From JAKJEP01 sp964580995 (GTDB lineage Bacteria > Planctomycetota > Phycisphaerae > Sedimentisphaerales > SM23-30): a DNA stretch of 17,827 bases. This document shows, piece by piece, positions 1-7,426 of the stretch. Each line of letters starts with the position of its first letter. Within the stretch, counting starts at the first letter, position 1. The translations under genes were made by a program, and so were the position numbers. The stretch spans positions 1-17,827 of the forward strand of contig CAZOMV010000110.1 of assembly GCA_964580995.1 (NCBI GenBank), read 5' to 3'. The notes beneath the pieces were generated by a model. That model was not told where the DNA came from and did not search any database. It saw nothing but the letters and a program-made list of their open reading frames with translations.

Positions 1-103
1 AGTAGGGATTATAACGATTGTAACGGTTGGGTAAGATTTTTGGTAAGATGGGTAATAATTTTGGTAATTTGTAACGGTTAGGTTGAGTTGGTAAATGTTG
101 AAC

Positions 104-187
104 AAAGTATAGTAAAACATGAATAAAGTGATATAAAACATGGGTAAAACACGAGGAAAGTATAGCAAAACATAGGTAAAACATGTG
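104..187. repeat. Degenerate tandem repeat, about 32-bp unit
   Basis: The word aaagtatagYaaaacat recurs at 104-120 and 157-173, with a variant (aaagtgatataaaacat) at 125-141. Each of the last two is followed by a shorter ggtaaaacaYg word (142-153 and 174-185), giving two imperfect 32-bp units at 125-156 and 157-187. No coding or structural role is visible; it looks like non-coding simple-repeat drift. Confidence 0.6.
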
Positions 188-479
188 TGAAAAATAGCGG
201 TTTTTGGGCAGACCAGAGGATTTTTGTGAATTGTAAGTACATATTTTTCGTTTTGGGAAATTGATGTAAGTTCTTATATTGAGATTTGGAAAACGGCTGT
301 AAGTCATTATTTTTCGATTTGAGTGGCCGGCTGGCGGCGGAGGCGGGAAAGAAGGATTTGTTAAGATGGGGAAAAACTGACACCACCGCCTCGTGGCTGG
401 GGGGTGGGACGATTAATCGGAAGAATCTTTCCGGTTCGGAGAGCATGGAACACCGGTTTCCCCCCGTGGGGCCGAGAGG

Positions 480-519
480 ACAGGCATTGCCTGTACCAAT
501 CCGACGCGGGCATTTGCCC
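480..519. repeat. Pair of short palindromes in GC-rich patch
   Basis: ACAGGCA-t-TGCCTGT at 480-494 and GGGCA-tt-TGCCC at 508-519 are two GCC/GGC-type palindromes 13 bp apart, inside a G/C-rich block whose composition differs from both flanks. They resemble the small dispersed extragenic palindromes of many large bacterial genomes. No U-tract follows, so they are not intrinsic terminators. Confidence 0.45.
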
Positions 520-850
520 CTTTTGACGCTCATGTTATTCGCTGCTCATGGGCGAGAAAGCCAAGTATAGCCTGCGGTGAAATCGACGCGGACGCAAAGG
601 GAATATGACGTTCCCGCCGGTCACTTCATCAGGGCGAGAAAGGGGGATTTTGAGCTGGGGGTTGAGGGCCGGGTGGGCAGGGGAAAATAATTTTATTGTA
701 ATACGTCGGGAATTAAGGAATTAGGGGGATTCGGAATAATTTTTGCGGATTTTTACAAAAAGTCGGTAACAAAAGGCCTTTTGAAGCAACTTAATAAGAT
801 AGGCAGGAAATGGCCCTGATTCAGGAGTAATAAAGGTAAGGAGAGGTAGT

Positions 851-2002
851 ATGAATATATTTCAGATTATTCCTTTATTTGTTTTTTGGGTTGCGATTGC
901 TGGTACACGTGGTCATGAGCCGATTGGAGTGGCTTTGGATATGGACACGCCTACTGCAAAAGAACTGCTGGATAGATATGCTGATACATTAGATAAATAC
1001 CAATCCTATATAATCAGATCAACCAGTTTAGTGAAGACAAATAATTCATATAGTGGAAAATCTCCATATTATCCTGAATATATATCGGGCAAATATGTAA
1101 CATATTATACTTATGAAAGCCGGTACGATGGAAAACGTCTCAAAAATATCAGAAATAGATGGGGAGATTTATATCAAGATAAAATGAATGTGCCTGAAAC
1201 CCACCGCCATTATATGAGTTCGCTATGGGATGGAATTAATGATTATCAATATGCTCACAATGAAAATGAGCCTAAACATAAAAATCTAAGGTTTACTCAG
1301 GGTAAAATTCAGGGGGGAATGAAAATAGATTATATCTATAGAACAAATTTATCTAGGGGAAATAATTACGGCACATTAATTGGTTATTTTTATGGAGACG
1401 ATGATCGGGTAGATAAGGTTCTCAAGATCGCAGAGAAAATATCTATACGAGATAAAACAGAGAATATAGGCGGCTTTGATTGCTACATTATTGACGCAAT
1501 TACTGAACGGGGTAGATACACTTTATGGCTGGATCCAAATCATGGATATAACATTGCAAAAGCTTTTATTCAACGAAATGAAGGCGACAGGTATTATGAA
1601 ATTAATGTTGAAAAAAAATGTAAAATAGAATTTATGGTTGAAATAGTTAGTTTCAAAAAAACAGGTGATGTATGGGTTCCAATGGAGGCGGATACTAGAT
1701 TGAATACCAATTTCTCTTATGGTGATTTCGGGGAAAAGCAAACACATATCAAAATTACAGATGTTATTTTTAATCCCGATCATGATGCTTTAGGTTCATT
1801 TCTGACAGATGATATCAGAAACGGAACACCGGTGAGAATTCCGGGTTTGGATGGTATTTCATATACCTGGCAGGATGGCAAGGTGGTGGATAAGGCGGGA
1901 AAGGTGGTGATGAGCTGTTATGATCCGAATGAGGTGGCGGCGGGGGCGAGTGACATACGGAGAAGGACAGGCCCAAAGGTTGAATCTGAAGTAAAGCGGT
2001 AG
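851..2002 (+). CDS. Secreted hypothetical protein, LolA-like
   Basis: A 383-aa protein of unknown function. The ATG at 851 follows a good Shine-Dalgarno (aaggagagg, 5-6 nt away). Residues 1-21 form a hydrophobic signal peptide with probable cleavage near TRG-HE, so it acts outside the cytoplasm. The body (about 30-350) is rich in Tyr, Asn and charged residues and has the alternating beta pattern of LolA/outer-membrane lipoprotein-sorting-like hypotheticals: a YTLWLDPNHGYNIAKA strand pair near 220-235, a VWVPMEA strand near 275, and a final GISYTWQDGKVVDKAGKVV segment. I base the family on this pattern only. The tail has a C-x-DPNE-x-AAG motif shared with the next protein. The body is AT-rich and the last ~150 bp GC-rich, which suggests mosaic origin. 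It may share a transcript with the gene at 2257, but the 254-bp gap makes this unsure. Confidence 0.75.
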   Translation: MNIFQIIPLFVFWVAIAGTRGHEPIGVALDMDTPTAKELLDRYADTLDKYQSYIIRSTSLVKTNNSYSGKSPYYPEYISGKYVTYYTYESRYDGKRLKNIRNRWGDLYQDKMNVPETHRHYMSSLWDGINDYQYAHNENEPKHKNLRFTQGKIQGGMKIDYIYRTNLSRGNNYGTLIGYFYGDDDRVDKVLKIAEKISIRDKTENIGGFDCYIIDAITERGRYTLWLDPNHGYNIAKAFIQRNEGDRYYEINVEKKCKIEFMVEIVSFKKTGDVWVPMEADTRLNTNFSYGDFGEKQTHIKITDVIFNPDHDALGSFLTDDIRNGTPVRIPGLDGISYTWQDGKVVDKAGKVVMSCYDPNEVAAGASDIRRRTGPKVESEVKR

Positions 2003-2147
2003 AAAATGGACGAGATGGACTTTATGGACGAGATGGACTTTATGGACAAGATGGACGAGATGGATATAAGAAAATCTGGATTCCTGCTTGCGCAAAGAAG
2101 ATGGTGGGTTGAGAACCCACACTACCAGAATGACCGGCGGGGGAATG
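1909..2147. repeat. Shared 3'-end module, copy 1
   Basis: From the last ~30 codons of the 851-2002 gene through the following non-coding DNA, the sequence aligns with 3267-3499 behind the next gene. Common blocks are: gatccgaatgag; gacatacgg; the stop-codon region agtaaagcggtagaaaatgg; repeated atggacgag units; and a segment holding the hairpin GTGGGTT-gag-AACCCAC (2104-2120) and ending in gcgggggaatg. This copy has an expanded ATGGAC tract. In copy 1 the first part is translated almost to the end of the module's conserved block, while in copy 2 a frame change stops translation earlier. Confidence 0.85.
2006..2065 (+). repeat. ATGGAC simple repeat just after a stop codon
   Basis: Directly after the TAG at 2000-2002 lies a 60-bp tract of 9-bp units alternating ATGGACGAG and ATGGACTTT, with one ATGGACAAG variant. 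It could encode Met-Asp-Glu/Phe repeats but has no SD and no onward open frame, so it is a non-coding microsatellite. Copy 2 of the 3' module has only two units (from 3361), so the tract has changed length since duplication. Confidence 0.8.
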
Positions 2148-2198
2148 GTATATGGGGACGTATATTAGGCGATACATAGCATACCCTGGCTAGAAATG

Positions 2199-2217
2199 AA
2201 GGTGTACCGTACACCTT
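2199..2217. promoter_or_regulatory. 8-bp inverted repeat upstream of 2257 gene
   Basis: AAGGTGTA-ccg-TACACCTT is a perfect 8-bp inverted repeat with a 3-nt centre, ending 39 bp before the ATG at 2257. No U-run follows, so it is not a typical terminator. It may be an operator or a leader hairpin of the downstream gene. It lies outside the duplicated 3' module. Confidence 0.4.
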
Positions 2218-2256
2218 TGCGAACAAGGAAAAAGTGTTTCAGAGAAAGGGCGTAAA

Positions 2257-3309
2257 ATGAAAAAAGGAAGCTGCATTTTCATTCTGATTTCGTTGGTAGG
2301 TCAACTTGCCTGCTCGGCTGAGGAGTTATCCCTGGCCAATATAATACAGAAGATCGAAGCCGGGAAGGAAATACCGGTTACCGGCAGGATATCGTTTAAG
2401 GAATGCCAGATCGATCACGTAAAACCGAAAGGCAGGCAAGTCCTGCAAATCTTGCCCCAGAATCAAAACCAGAGAATAGATTCAAATGAAAATAGTTTCA
2501 GGCCGACGATGAGTTATTATAATAAAGACAATATTACCGAGCAGATTATCACCTTTGACAATAAAAGAAAAGCCACTCGATTTGATCGCGTCGATCTGAA
2601 CCAGATCAAAGAAGAAGGTGTGTTTGTCCCCGACAATTCGGATACCAAAATGTGTCAGGGTAAATATCTCTTGATCCATAATCCGGCAATGAAATCTCTG
2701 GTATTGGATGTTCGGAAACAGGATGATGGTATGGGAGGGGGGTATAGTATTAATCATTACCGGTATGGCTATGCTGATAAATCCTGGCTGGCCTTCCCCG
2801 GGGCGCAAAAAATCAAGGTGGAAAATGCGACTTCCGAGAAACAGGAAAGCGTATTACGAATACGAAGTGAAATAACCGAGGGCAATCATCATAAAGTGAG
2901 AATTGTGGAAATCTGCCCCAAATATGATTATCGCTGCCTGCGGCTGACTGAATATGAGAATGACATGGTAACGCGGGAGGTACAATACGAAAATTACCAG
3001 GATTATGGGGGTTATTTTTTACCGGATCGCTATACCAATAAGCGATACCAAGACGGACGGATCTCTCATGAAATTGAGATTACCCTTCGCCAGGCTGAAT
3101 TTGGCATCAAGGCGGCGGCAGACCTTTTTTCCGTAGAGGTTGCGGCGGGGACATTTGTGATGGGCCGTTACCCGGACGCCAAGACGTTATTAAATAGCTG
3201 GCATACGGAAAAAGCAGAAACCATGACTATCGATTCCGTGATTCAACATAATGCGGGGGAAGAGGCGATGAGATGTAATGATCCGAATGAGCCGGCGGCG
3301 GGAAGGTGA
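2257..3309 (+). CDS. Secreted hypothetical protein, tandem neighbour of 851 gene
   Basis: A 350-aa protein of unknown function. The ATG at 2257 is preceded by a modest purine-rich SD (gagaaaggg, about 7 nt away). Residues 1-20 are a signal peptide (MKKGSC, then a hydrophobic stretch, probable cleavage near SA-EE). It has a Cys at 19 but no proper lipobox, so it is probably secreted rather than lipidated. The body alternates short beta strands and turns (KSLVLDVRKQ, KVRIVEICPKYDYRCLRL, GGYFLPDRYTNKRY, ISHEIEITLRQAEFG), compatible with a LolA-like periplasmic beta-sheet fold; this is inference. Its C-terminus, MRCNDPNEPAAGR, matches the MSCYDPNEVAAG tail of the preceding protein, while the bodies are only loosely alike. 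It may be a diverged paralogue or an unrelated body joined to the same tail. Confidence 0.75.
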   Translation: MKKGSCIFILISLVGQLACSAEELSLANIIQKIEAGKEIPVTGRISFKECQIDHVKPKGRQVLQILPQNQNQRIDSNENSFRPTMSYYNKDNITEQIITFDNKRKATRFDRVDLNQIKEEGVFVPDNSDTKMCQGKYLLIHNPAMKSLVLDVRKQDDGMGGGYSINHYRYGYADKSWLAFPGAQKIKVENATSEKQESVLRIRSEITEGNHHKVRIVEICPKYDYRCLRLTEYENDMVTREVQYENYQDYGGYFLPDRYTNKRYQDGRISHEIEITLRQAEFGIKAAADLFSVEVAAGTFVMGRYPDAKTLLNSWHTEKAETMTIDSVIQHNAGEEAMRCNDPNEPAAGR

Positions 3310-3499
3310 CATACGGTGAAGGGTAGGACCAAGGTTGAATTTGAAGTAAAGCGGTAGAAAATGGACGAGATGGACGAGAGGGAAAATTATGAAGTACGAA
3401 TTACAAATTACAAAAAAGAAGATAAACCTGGATTCCTGTTTGCGCAAAGAAGATGGTGGGTTGAGAACCCACCCTACCAGAATGACCAGCGGGGGAATG
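3267..3499. repeat. Shared 3'-end module, copy 2
   Basis: This is the second copy of the module at 1909-2147, covering the last 14 codons and the downstream DNA of the 2257-3309 gene. It keeps the hairpin GGTGGGTT-gag-AACCCACC (3455-3473) and the tail up to gcgggggaatg. Relative to copy 1 it has fewer ATGGAC units and an extra segment near 3385-3420 with the words gaagtacgaattac and aaattac, a simple-repeat type seen in intergenic DNA of such genomes. Confidence 0.85.
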
Positions 3500-3514
3500 A
3501 AGGCGATAAAAGAC

Positions 3515-3541
3515 CACCTCCCCACCTGCGGTGGGAAGGTG
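3515..3541. repeat. GC-rich hairpin CCCACC-tgc-GGTGGG
   Basis: A perfect 6-bp stem (3521-3526 with 3530-3535) is extended by CACCT/AGGTG arms (3515-3519 and 3537-3541). It lies 15 bp from the terminator of the etf operon and after the second 3' module. No U-run follows, so I treat it as a dispersed intergenic hairpin. Confidence 0.5.
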
Positions 3542-3548
3542 CCACCCG

Positions 3549-3588
3549 AAAAAAAAAGACGCATAACTTTTTTGGAGGTTATGCGTCT
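3549..3588 (-). terminator. Intrinsic terminator of etf operon
   Basis: On the minus strand, 11 bp of perfect stem (AGACGCATAAC, 3578-3588 with 3557-3567) with a 10-nt loop is followed by nine U residues (the A-run at 3549-3557 on +). It lies 29 bp beyond the stop of the ETF-QO gene, so it closes the etfBA/ETF-QO transcript. The loop-side run of T on + is inside the hairpin, so it would work poorly for the + strand genes. Confidence 0.9.
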
Positions 3589-3617
3589 GGGAATTTGTCT
3601 ATGGATGTTTGGCGTTT

Positions 3618-5288
3618 TTACATATTGCGGTAGCCGGGTCCACCGGAGCCTTCGGGGACGGTCCAGCGGAGATTGTCGAAGGGGCACTTGTTCTGGCAGG
3701 TCTTGCAATGGAGGCAGTTGGAGGGATTGGCCGGTTTCATGCGGTCGTGGATCACCTCGTAAACGCCCGCCGGGCAGAAGCGGATGCAGGGCTGGTTGAA
3801 TTTGGGCAGGCAGTCCCGCTGGCAGACGGCGGCGTCCCGGACATGGCAGTGGCAGGGCTGGTCTTCGCGATGCTTCACGCCCGCCATGGCAACGAAACTG
3901 TCCTTGTCGAAGGGGGCGTCCAGATGGAATTTGTAGGAGGCGGTGGTCATGGCCTCGAAGTCCCGCTCAACATGGAAACGGGGCAGCAGCGGGGCCAGCG
4001 TAGAGACCGGGAAGCCGACGGAATTGCCCAGTTTGGCCACCGTCTGGCGATAGTTGCGGGCGGAGACCATCTCGCGGTTGACGGAAGAGGCTTCCAGCAT
4101 TTGGGTATAGACGCGGGCGGCCTGTTCGGGGGAAGCCAGGGATTGGGCGGCGGCCTGACCGGCGATATCCCCGGAGGCGATGGCGTTGTGCAGGCCCTTG
4201 ATCTTGAGCATGTTCACGAAACCGGCGCTGTCGCCGATGATGAGGACGTTATTTTTGCCGATGGTGCGGGTCTGGGGATCGCGGGGGATGGCATAGTAGC
4301 CGCCTTCGGGAATCATCTTGGCGCCGGCCTCGACCACGGTGCCGCCGTCGATGAACTGCTTGACGGAGGCGTGCTGCTTGAAGCGGACCAGGGCCTCCTG
4401 CGGGTTGAAGTCATGATATTTCCAGTCGGCCCCGACGATCATGCCCACGGCGATCTGGTTCTTGCCGAAGGCGTACATGATGCCGCCGCCGAAGATGCCC
4501 GGCCCGATGAGCGGGGTCCAGATGGGCCAGCCCATGGCGTGCACGACGCGATGGTCGCCGAATTTTTCGTACTGCTGGGGGGTTACCTCGATCAGTTCCT
4601 TGGCGCCGACGGAGAAGAGTTTGTTCGCCTCCCGCTGGAGGCCGGCCTTCTCAACGTATTTTTCCGTTAAGAGGCCGTCGCAGCCTTCGGCCAGGATGAT
4701 GAGGTCGGCGGTGATGGTTTCGCCGGGGACGAAGTTTCGCTGGGGATGGCCTTCGTGATCCAGCCCCTGATCGACGAGCTTGATGCCGGAGGCCCTGCCG
4801 GTGGCAGGATCGACCAGAATATCCTCGGCGGCGAAGCCGTGGAGGACTTCCACACCGATGTCCCTGGCGATATGGCTGAGCCAGGCGGTTAATTTGCTGA
4901 CGGAGACAATATGGTCGCCCTTGTGAATCATCTGGCCGAAGCCCAGGTGCAGCAGTTTGGCCATTTTGATCATGGGGGAGACGCTGAGGGCAAGGTTCCG
5001 GCCCAGGAAGAAACGGACATCGTCCTGCTCCACGGTCCGCTCGAAGGTGTGTTTGGCCTGTTCATGTTCCTGCCAGTTGGGGTCGAAATGATCCAGCAGA
5101 TCGTGGAGCGGTTTGGTTTCCAGCACCGCGCCGGAGAGGTTGTGGCTGCCGGGCTTGTCGGCCTTGTCAATCACACAGACATCCAGGTCCAGCTTTCGCG
5201 TTTTCAAGGAAATCGCCGCGGCCAGGCCCGCCGGGCCGGCGCCTACAATCAGAACGGAAACTCGTGAATAATCTTTTTGGCTGTACAC
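3618..5288 (-). CDS. ETF:quinone oxidoreductase (ETF-QO/FixC-FixX type)
   Basis: This 556-aa protein takes electrons from reduced ETF and passes them through FAD and a [4Fe-4S] cluster to membrane quinone. The FAD motif GAGPAG is at 16-21, followed by PGSHNLSGAVLE. Typical ETF-QO segments follow: GGGIMYAFGKNQIAVGM, EGGYYAIP and GDSAGFVNMLKIKGLHNAI. The FixX-like tail has RFCPAGVYE (C505) and C525-x2-C528-x2-C531, matching the human ETF-QO ligands. Unusually, it also has C479, C481, C489, C493, C501 and C535 (then Pro), enough for a second cluster. I chose GTG 5288: the frame runs back to 5363, but that part overlaps etfBA and lacks homology. The GTG is 2 nt after the etfBA stop, with gggag about 10 nt upstream. 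Translation is probably coupled, and the terminator at 3549-3588 ends the unit. Confidence 0.93.
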   Translation of the reverse strand: MYSQKDYSRVSVLIVGAGPAGLAAAISLKTRKLDLDVCVIDKADKPGSHNLSGAVLETKPLHDLLDHFDPNWQEHEQAKHTFERTVEQDDVRFFLGRNLALSVSPMIKMAKLLHLGFGQMIHKGDHIVSVSKLTAWLSHIARDIGVEVLHGFAAEDILVDPATGRASGIKLVDQGLDHEGHPQRNFVPGETITADLIILAEGCDGLLTEKYVEKAGLQREANKLFSVGAKELIEVTPQQYEKFGDHRVVHAMGWPIWTPLIGPGIFGGGIMYAFGKNQIAVGMIVGADWKYHDFNPQEALVRFKQHASVKQFIDGGTVVEAGAKMIPEGGYYAIPRDPQTRTIGKNNVLIIGDSAGFVNMLKIKGLHNAIASGDIAGQAAAQSLASPEQAARVYTQMLEASSVNREMVSARNYRQTVAKLGNSVGFPVSTLAPLLPRFHVERDFEAMTTASYKFHLDAPFDKDSFVAMAGVKHREDQPCHCHVRDAAVCQRDCLPKFNQPCIRFCPAGVYEVIHDRMKPANPSNCLHCKTCQNKCPFDNLRWTVPEGSGGPGYRNM

Positions 5289-5290
5289 GT

Positions 5291-7393
5291 TTATTGGTCT
5301 CCCAGAACTTCGACTAATTGGGGTACTACATCTTCGACATTGGCGACCATGTAATAGTCGCACTGTTTGAAAATCGGGGCGGCGGGGTCATTGTTGATGG
5401 CCAGAATGGTCTGGCTGTTGGCCACACCGATCATATGCTGAATGGCCCCGGAAATGCCCATCGCCAGATAGACGGTGGGGCCGACGGCGGTGCCGGTCTG
5501 TCCGACCTGATGCACGCGTTCGGTATATCCCTGTTCCACAGCGGCACGGGAGGCGCCCCGCTCGACGGTGACGCCGAGCTGCTTGCCGACGGCGGTGCAA
5601 AGGGTGGTCAGCAGGTTCATATACCTTTCCTTGCTCTGCAGGCCTTTGCCGCCGGAGATGATGATGTCGGCGTGGAAATTCACGTGGCCGGTGCCGCGTT
5701 CGGTGTTGATGATTTCCAGGCTGAGGTCGTTTTTGGTCAGTTCCACGGGGCAGGGGATGATCTGGCCCTTGCGGCCCGGGTCGGCAGGCAGCCGTTTCAT
5801 CACGCCGGGCCGGGCGGTGGCCATCTGGCATTTGGAATCCTTGGTGCAGATGGTGGCCATGACATTGCCGCCCAGGGCGGGTCGGGTTTGCATGAGGACG
5901 GCGATCTCACCCTTGCGCGAGCTGTCGCGAATATCCAGCGAGGTGCAGTCCGCCGTCAGGCCGCAGCCCACCCGGTAGGATACCATCGGGGCCAGTACCC
6001 GTCCCTGGGGGGTGGCGGCGAAGAGGACGATCTGGGGCCAGTATTTTTCGATAACGCCGGCGATGGCCTTGCGGTAGGAGGCCGGGTCGAACTCCGCCAG
6101 CAGTTCATGTTCCAAGCTATAGACTTTATCCGCGCCGGCTTCGATGAGAGAGCGGCCCAGATGGGCCACTTTATTGCCCGCCAGAGCCACCCCCACCTGG
6201 GTATTGAGTGAATCGGCCAGTTCGCGGGCCTTGCCGACCAGCTCGAAGGTGGCGGCGGTGATCTCATCGCCCGTCTCTTCCGCGACGACCCACACTTCTC
6301 CCTCGTAGAGGGGCTTGTTGGCCTGCAGGCCGGAAAGCATCTCGTCCAGGGCCTTGGCGGTAATGCCCAGCGATTTGTCCTGCACGATTTGCTCTTTCAC
6401 CGCAGCGGTGACGTCCGAAAGATTGCGGATGTTCAGTTCTTTCAGTTTTTTGACCACCTGATCAAAGGCTTCGCTTTCCTTTTGCATACCCTCGAAACTG
6501 CGGTCGAAAGGATTGGTGCGCTGGGCCGGCAGGATATAGCGATGGTTGGTGTGTGACTCCAGCGAGGCGTGCGTTTGGCCGGGTTTGGCTAGTTTTTTCA
6601 GGGTTTGGGCGAATTCGCGAACCTCTTTGATTTCGTGGCATTTGCGGGAGGTTTTGGGCGGCGGAAAGACGCGGATGACACGGGTCTTCGAGCCGGTGAC
6701 GCCAAAGTAGATGGGTTTGACATCCTCCGCGGTCCACTGGATGATTTTTGTGGCGTTAGCCTTGCGGGTGGCGGCGAAGGTGGGGAAGAGGGGAAATTCG
6801 TATTTGGCGACGGTGACAACGGCAGGTTTGGATTTGGGGGTGACGATCTGACTACCGCCGCTGATGATGCGGGTGAACTCAAACCGTTTGTTTTTGAATT
6901 CGACCTCGGTGGCATACGAAACGCAGGGGATTTTCATTTCTTCGGCGATCTGGGCGGGAACCTGGGCGGTGTCGCCATCGACGGACTGCATACCGGAAAC
7001 CACGTAATAATCATGGGTACCGCCCAGCTGGTCTTTGACAATTTTGCGGATGGCGCAGGCCAGCGGATTGGCGGTGGCCCAGGTGTCGGCCCCGCCGAGC
7101 ACCCGGTCGGTCAGGAGAACGGCCTCATCGGCCCCGCGGCTGAGGGCATACCGCAAAACCTCGTCCGCCATGGGCGGCCCCATCGTCAGGGCGATGATCT
7201 TGCTTTGCTGATCCTGCCGGTCGGGTTCCAGATGCCGCATCCGGGCCGCAAAGGCCAGTGCCTGGGCGTCCAGCTCATTGATGACGGAGGCAAGTTTGCC
7301 CCGCATTAAATTGCCGGTCTTGGGATCAAAGGCATTGTCGGTGATCTGGGTGACATCGGGTACCTGTTTAACCAAAACAATATAATGTGACAT
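5291..7393 (-). CDS. etfBA: Fused electron transfer flavoprotein, EtfB-EtfA
   Basis: This 700-aa single chain carries both ETF subunits, which are usually separate proteins of about 260 and 320 aa. Residues 1-250 are EtfB: VLVKQVPD at 7-14, GADEAVLLTDRVLGGAD near 87-103, and the nucleotide-binding DGDTAQV-x-AQIAE near 140-151. A recognition-loop-like segment FPTFAATRKANATKI lies near 203-217, with Phe where many ETFs have Leu. Residues 250-362 are a charged linker with no family match I recognise. Residues 363-700 are EtfA: EVWVVAEE, RPALGGNVMATI, IIISGGKGLQ, GQTGTAVGP and the FAD-binding GISGAIQHMIG near 646-656. The neighbouring ETF-QO implies electron flow to quinone; a bifurcating role cannot be excluded. 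The start ATG 7393 has only a weak SD (aaaggt). A ~97-bp repeat ends 33 bp upstream. Confidence 0.93.
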   Translation of the reverse strand: MSHYIVLVKQVPDVTQITDNAFDPKTGNLMRGKLASVINELDAQALAFAARMRHLEPDRQDQQSKIIALTMGPPMADEVLRYALSRGADEAVLLTDRVLGGADTWATANPLACAIRKIVKDQLGGTHDYYVVSGMQSVDGDTAQVPAQIAEEMKIPCVSYATEVEFKNKRFEFTRIISGGSQIVTPKSKPAVVTVAKYEFPLFPTFAATRKANATKIIQWTAEDVKPIYFGVTGSKTRVIRVFPPPKTSRKCHEIKEVREFAQTLKKLAKPGQTHASLESHTNHRYILPAQRTNPFDRSFEGMQKESEAFDQVVKKLKELNIRNLSDVTAAVKEQIVQDKSLGITAKALDEMLSGLQANKPLYEGEVWVVAEETGDEITAATFELVGKARELADSLNTQVGVALAGNKVAHLGRSLIEAGADKVYSLEHELLAEFDPASYRKAIAGVIEKYWPQIVLFAATPQGRVLAPMVSYRVGCGLTADCTSLDIRDSSRKGEIAVLMQTRPALGGNVMATICTKDSKCQMATARPGVMKRLPADPGRKGQIIPCPVELTKNDLSLEIINTERGTGHVNFHADIIISGGKGLQSKERYMNLLTTLCTAVGKQLGVTVERGASRAAVEQGYTERVHQVGQTGTAVGPTVYLAMGISGAIQHMIGVANSQTILAINNDPAAPIFKQCDYYMVANVEDVVPQLVEVLGDQ

Positions 7394-7426
7394 AAAGACC
7401 TTTTTTTTCGTTCAAAATTGCAAACT

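Larger units (their letters stand above)
1..850. other. Non-coding leader region, 850 bp
   Basis: I see no convincing gene here. Positions 1-300 are AT-rich on both strands and built from short repeated words (ggtaa, gtaacggtt, gtaaaacat). From about 320 to 680 the composition turns GC- and G-rich, and the region holds small palindromes. From 680 to 835 it is AT-rich again and leads to the ribosome binding site of the gene at 851. Open frames on either strand (for example 78-533 on -) give low-complexity, Phe/Pro/Ser-rich peptides with no domain and no start signal, so I leave them out. Confidence 0.7.

Noticed and set aside
78..533. 151-codon open frame on - in the leading non-coding region
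   Set aside because: Made of simple-repeat DNA and palindromes, with no SD or recognisable domain.
2104..2120. GTGGGTT-gag-AACCCAC hairpin as an intrinsic terminator
   Set aside because: No U-run follows on either strand, and the hairpin recurs as part of a duplicated intergenic module.
3609..4670. 353-codon open frame on + inside the ETF-QO gene
   Set aside because: Gly/Ala/Asp-rich antisense shadow of a high-GC gene whose minus-strand product has full ETF-QO homology.
5318..6211. 297-codon open frame on + opposite etfBA
   Set aside because: Antisense shadow without SD or domain; the minus strand encodes clear EtfA motifs.
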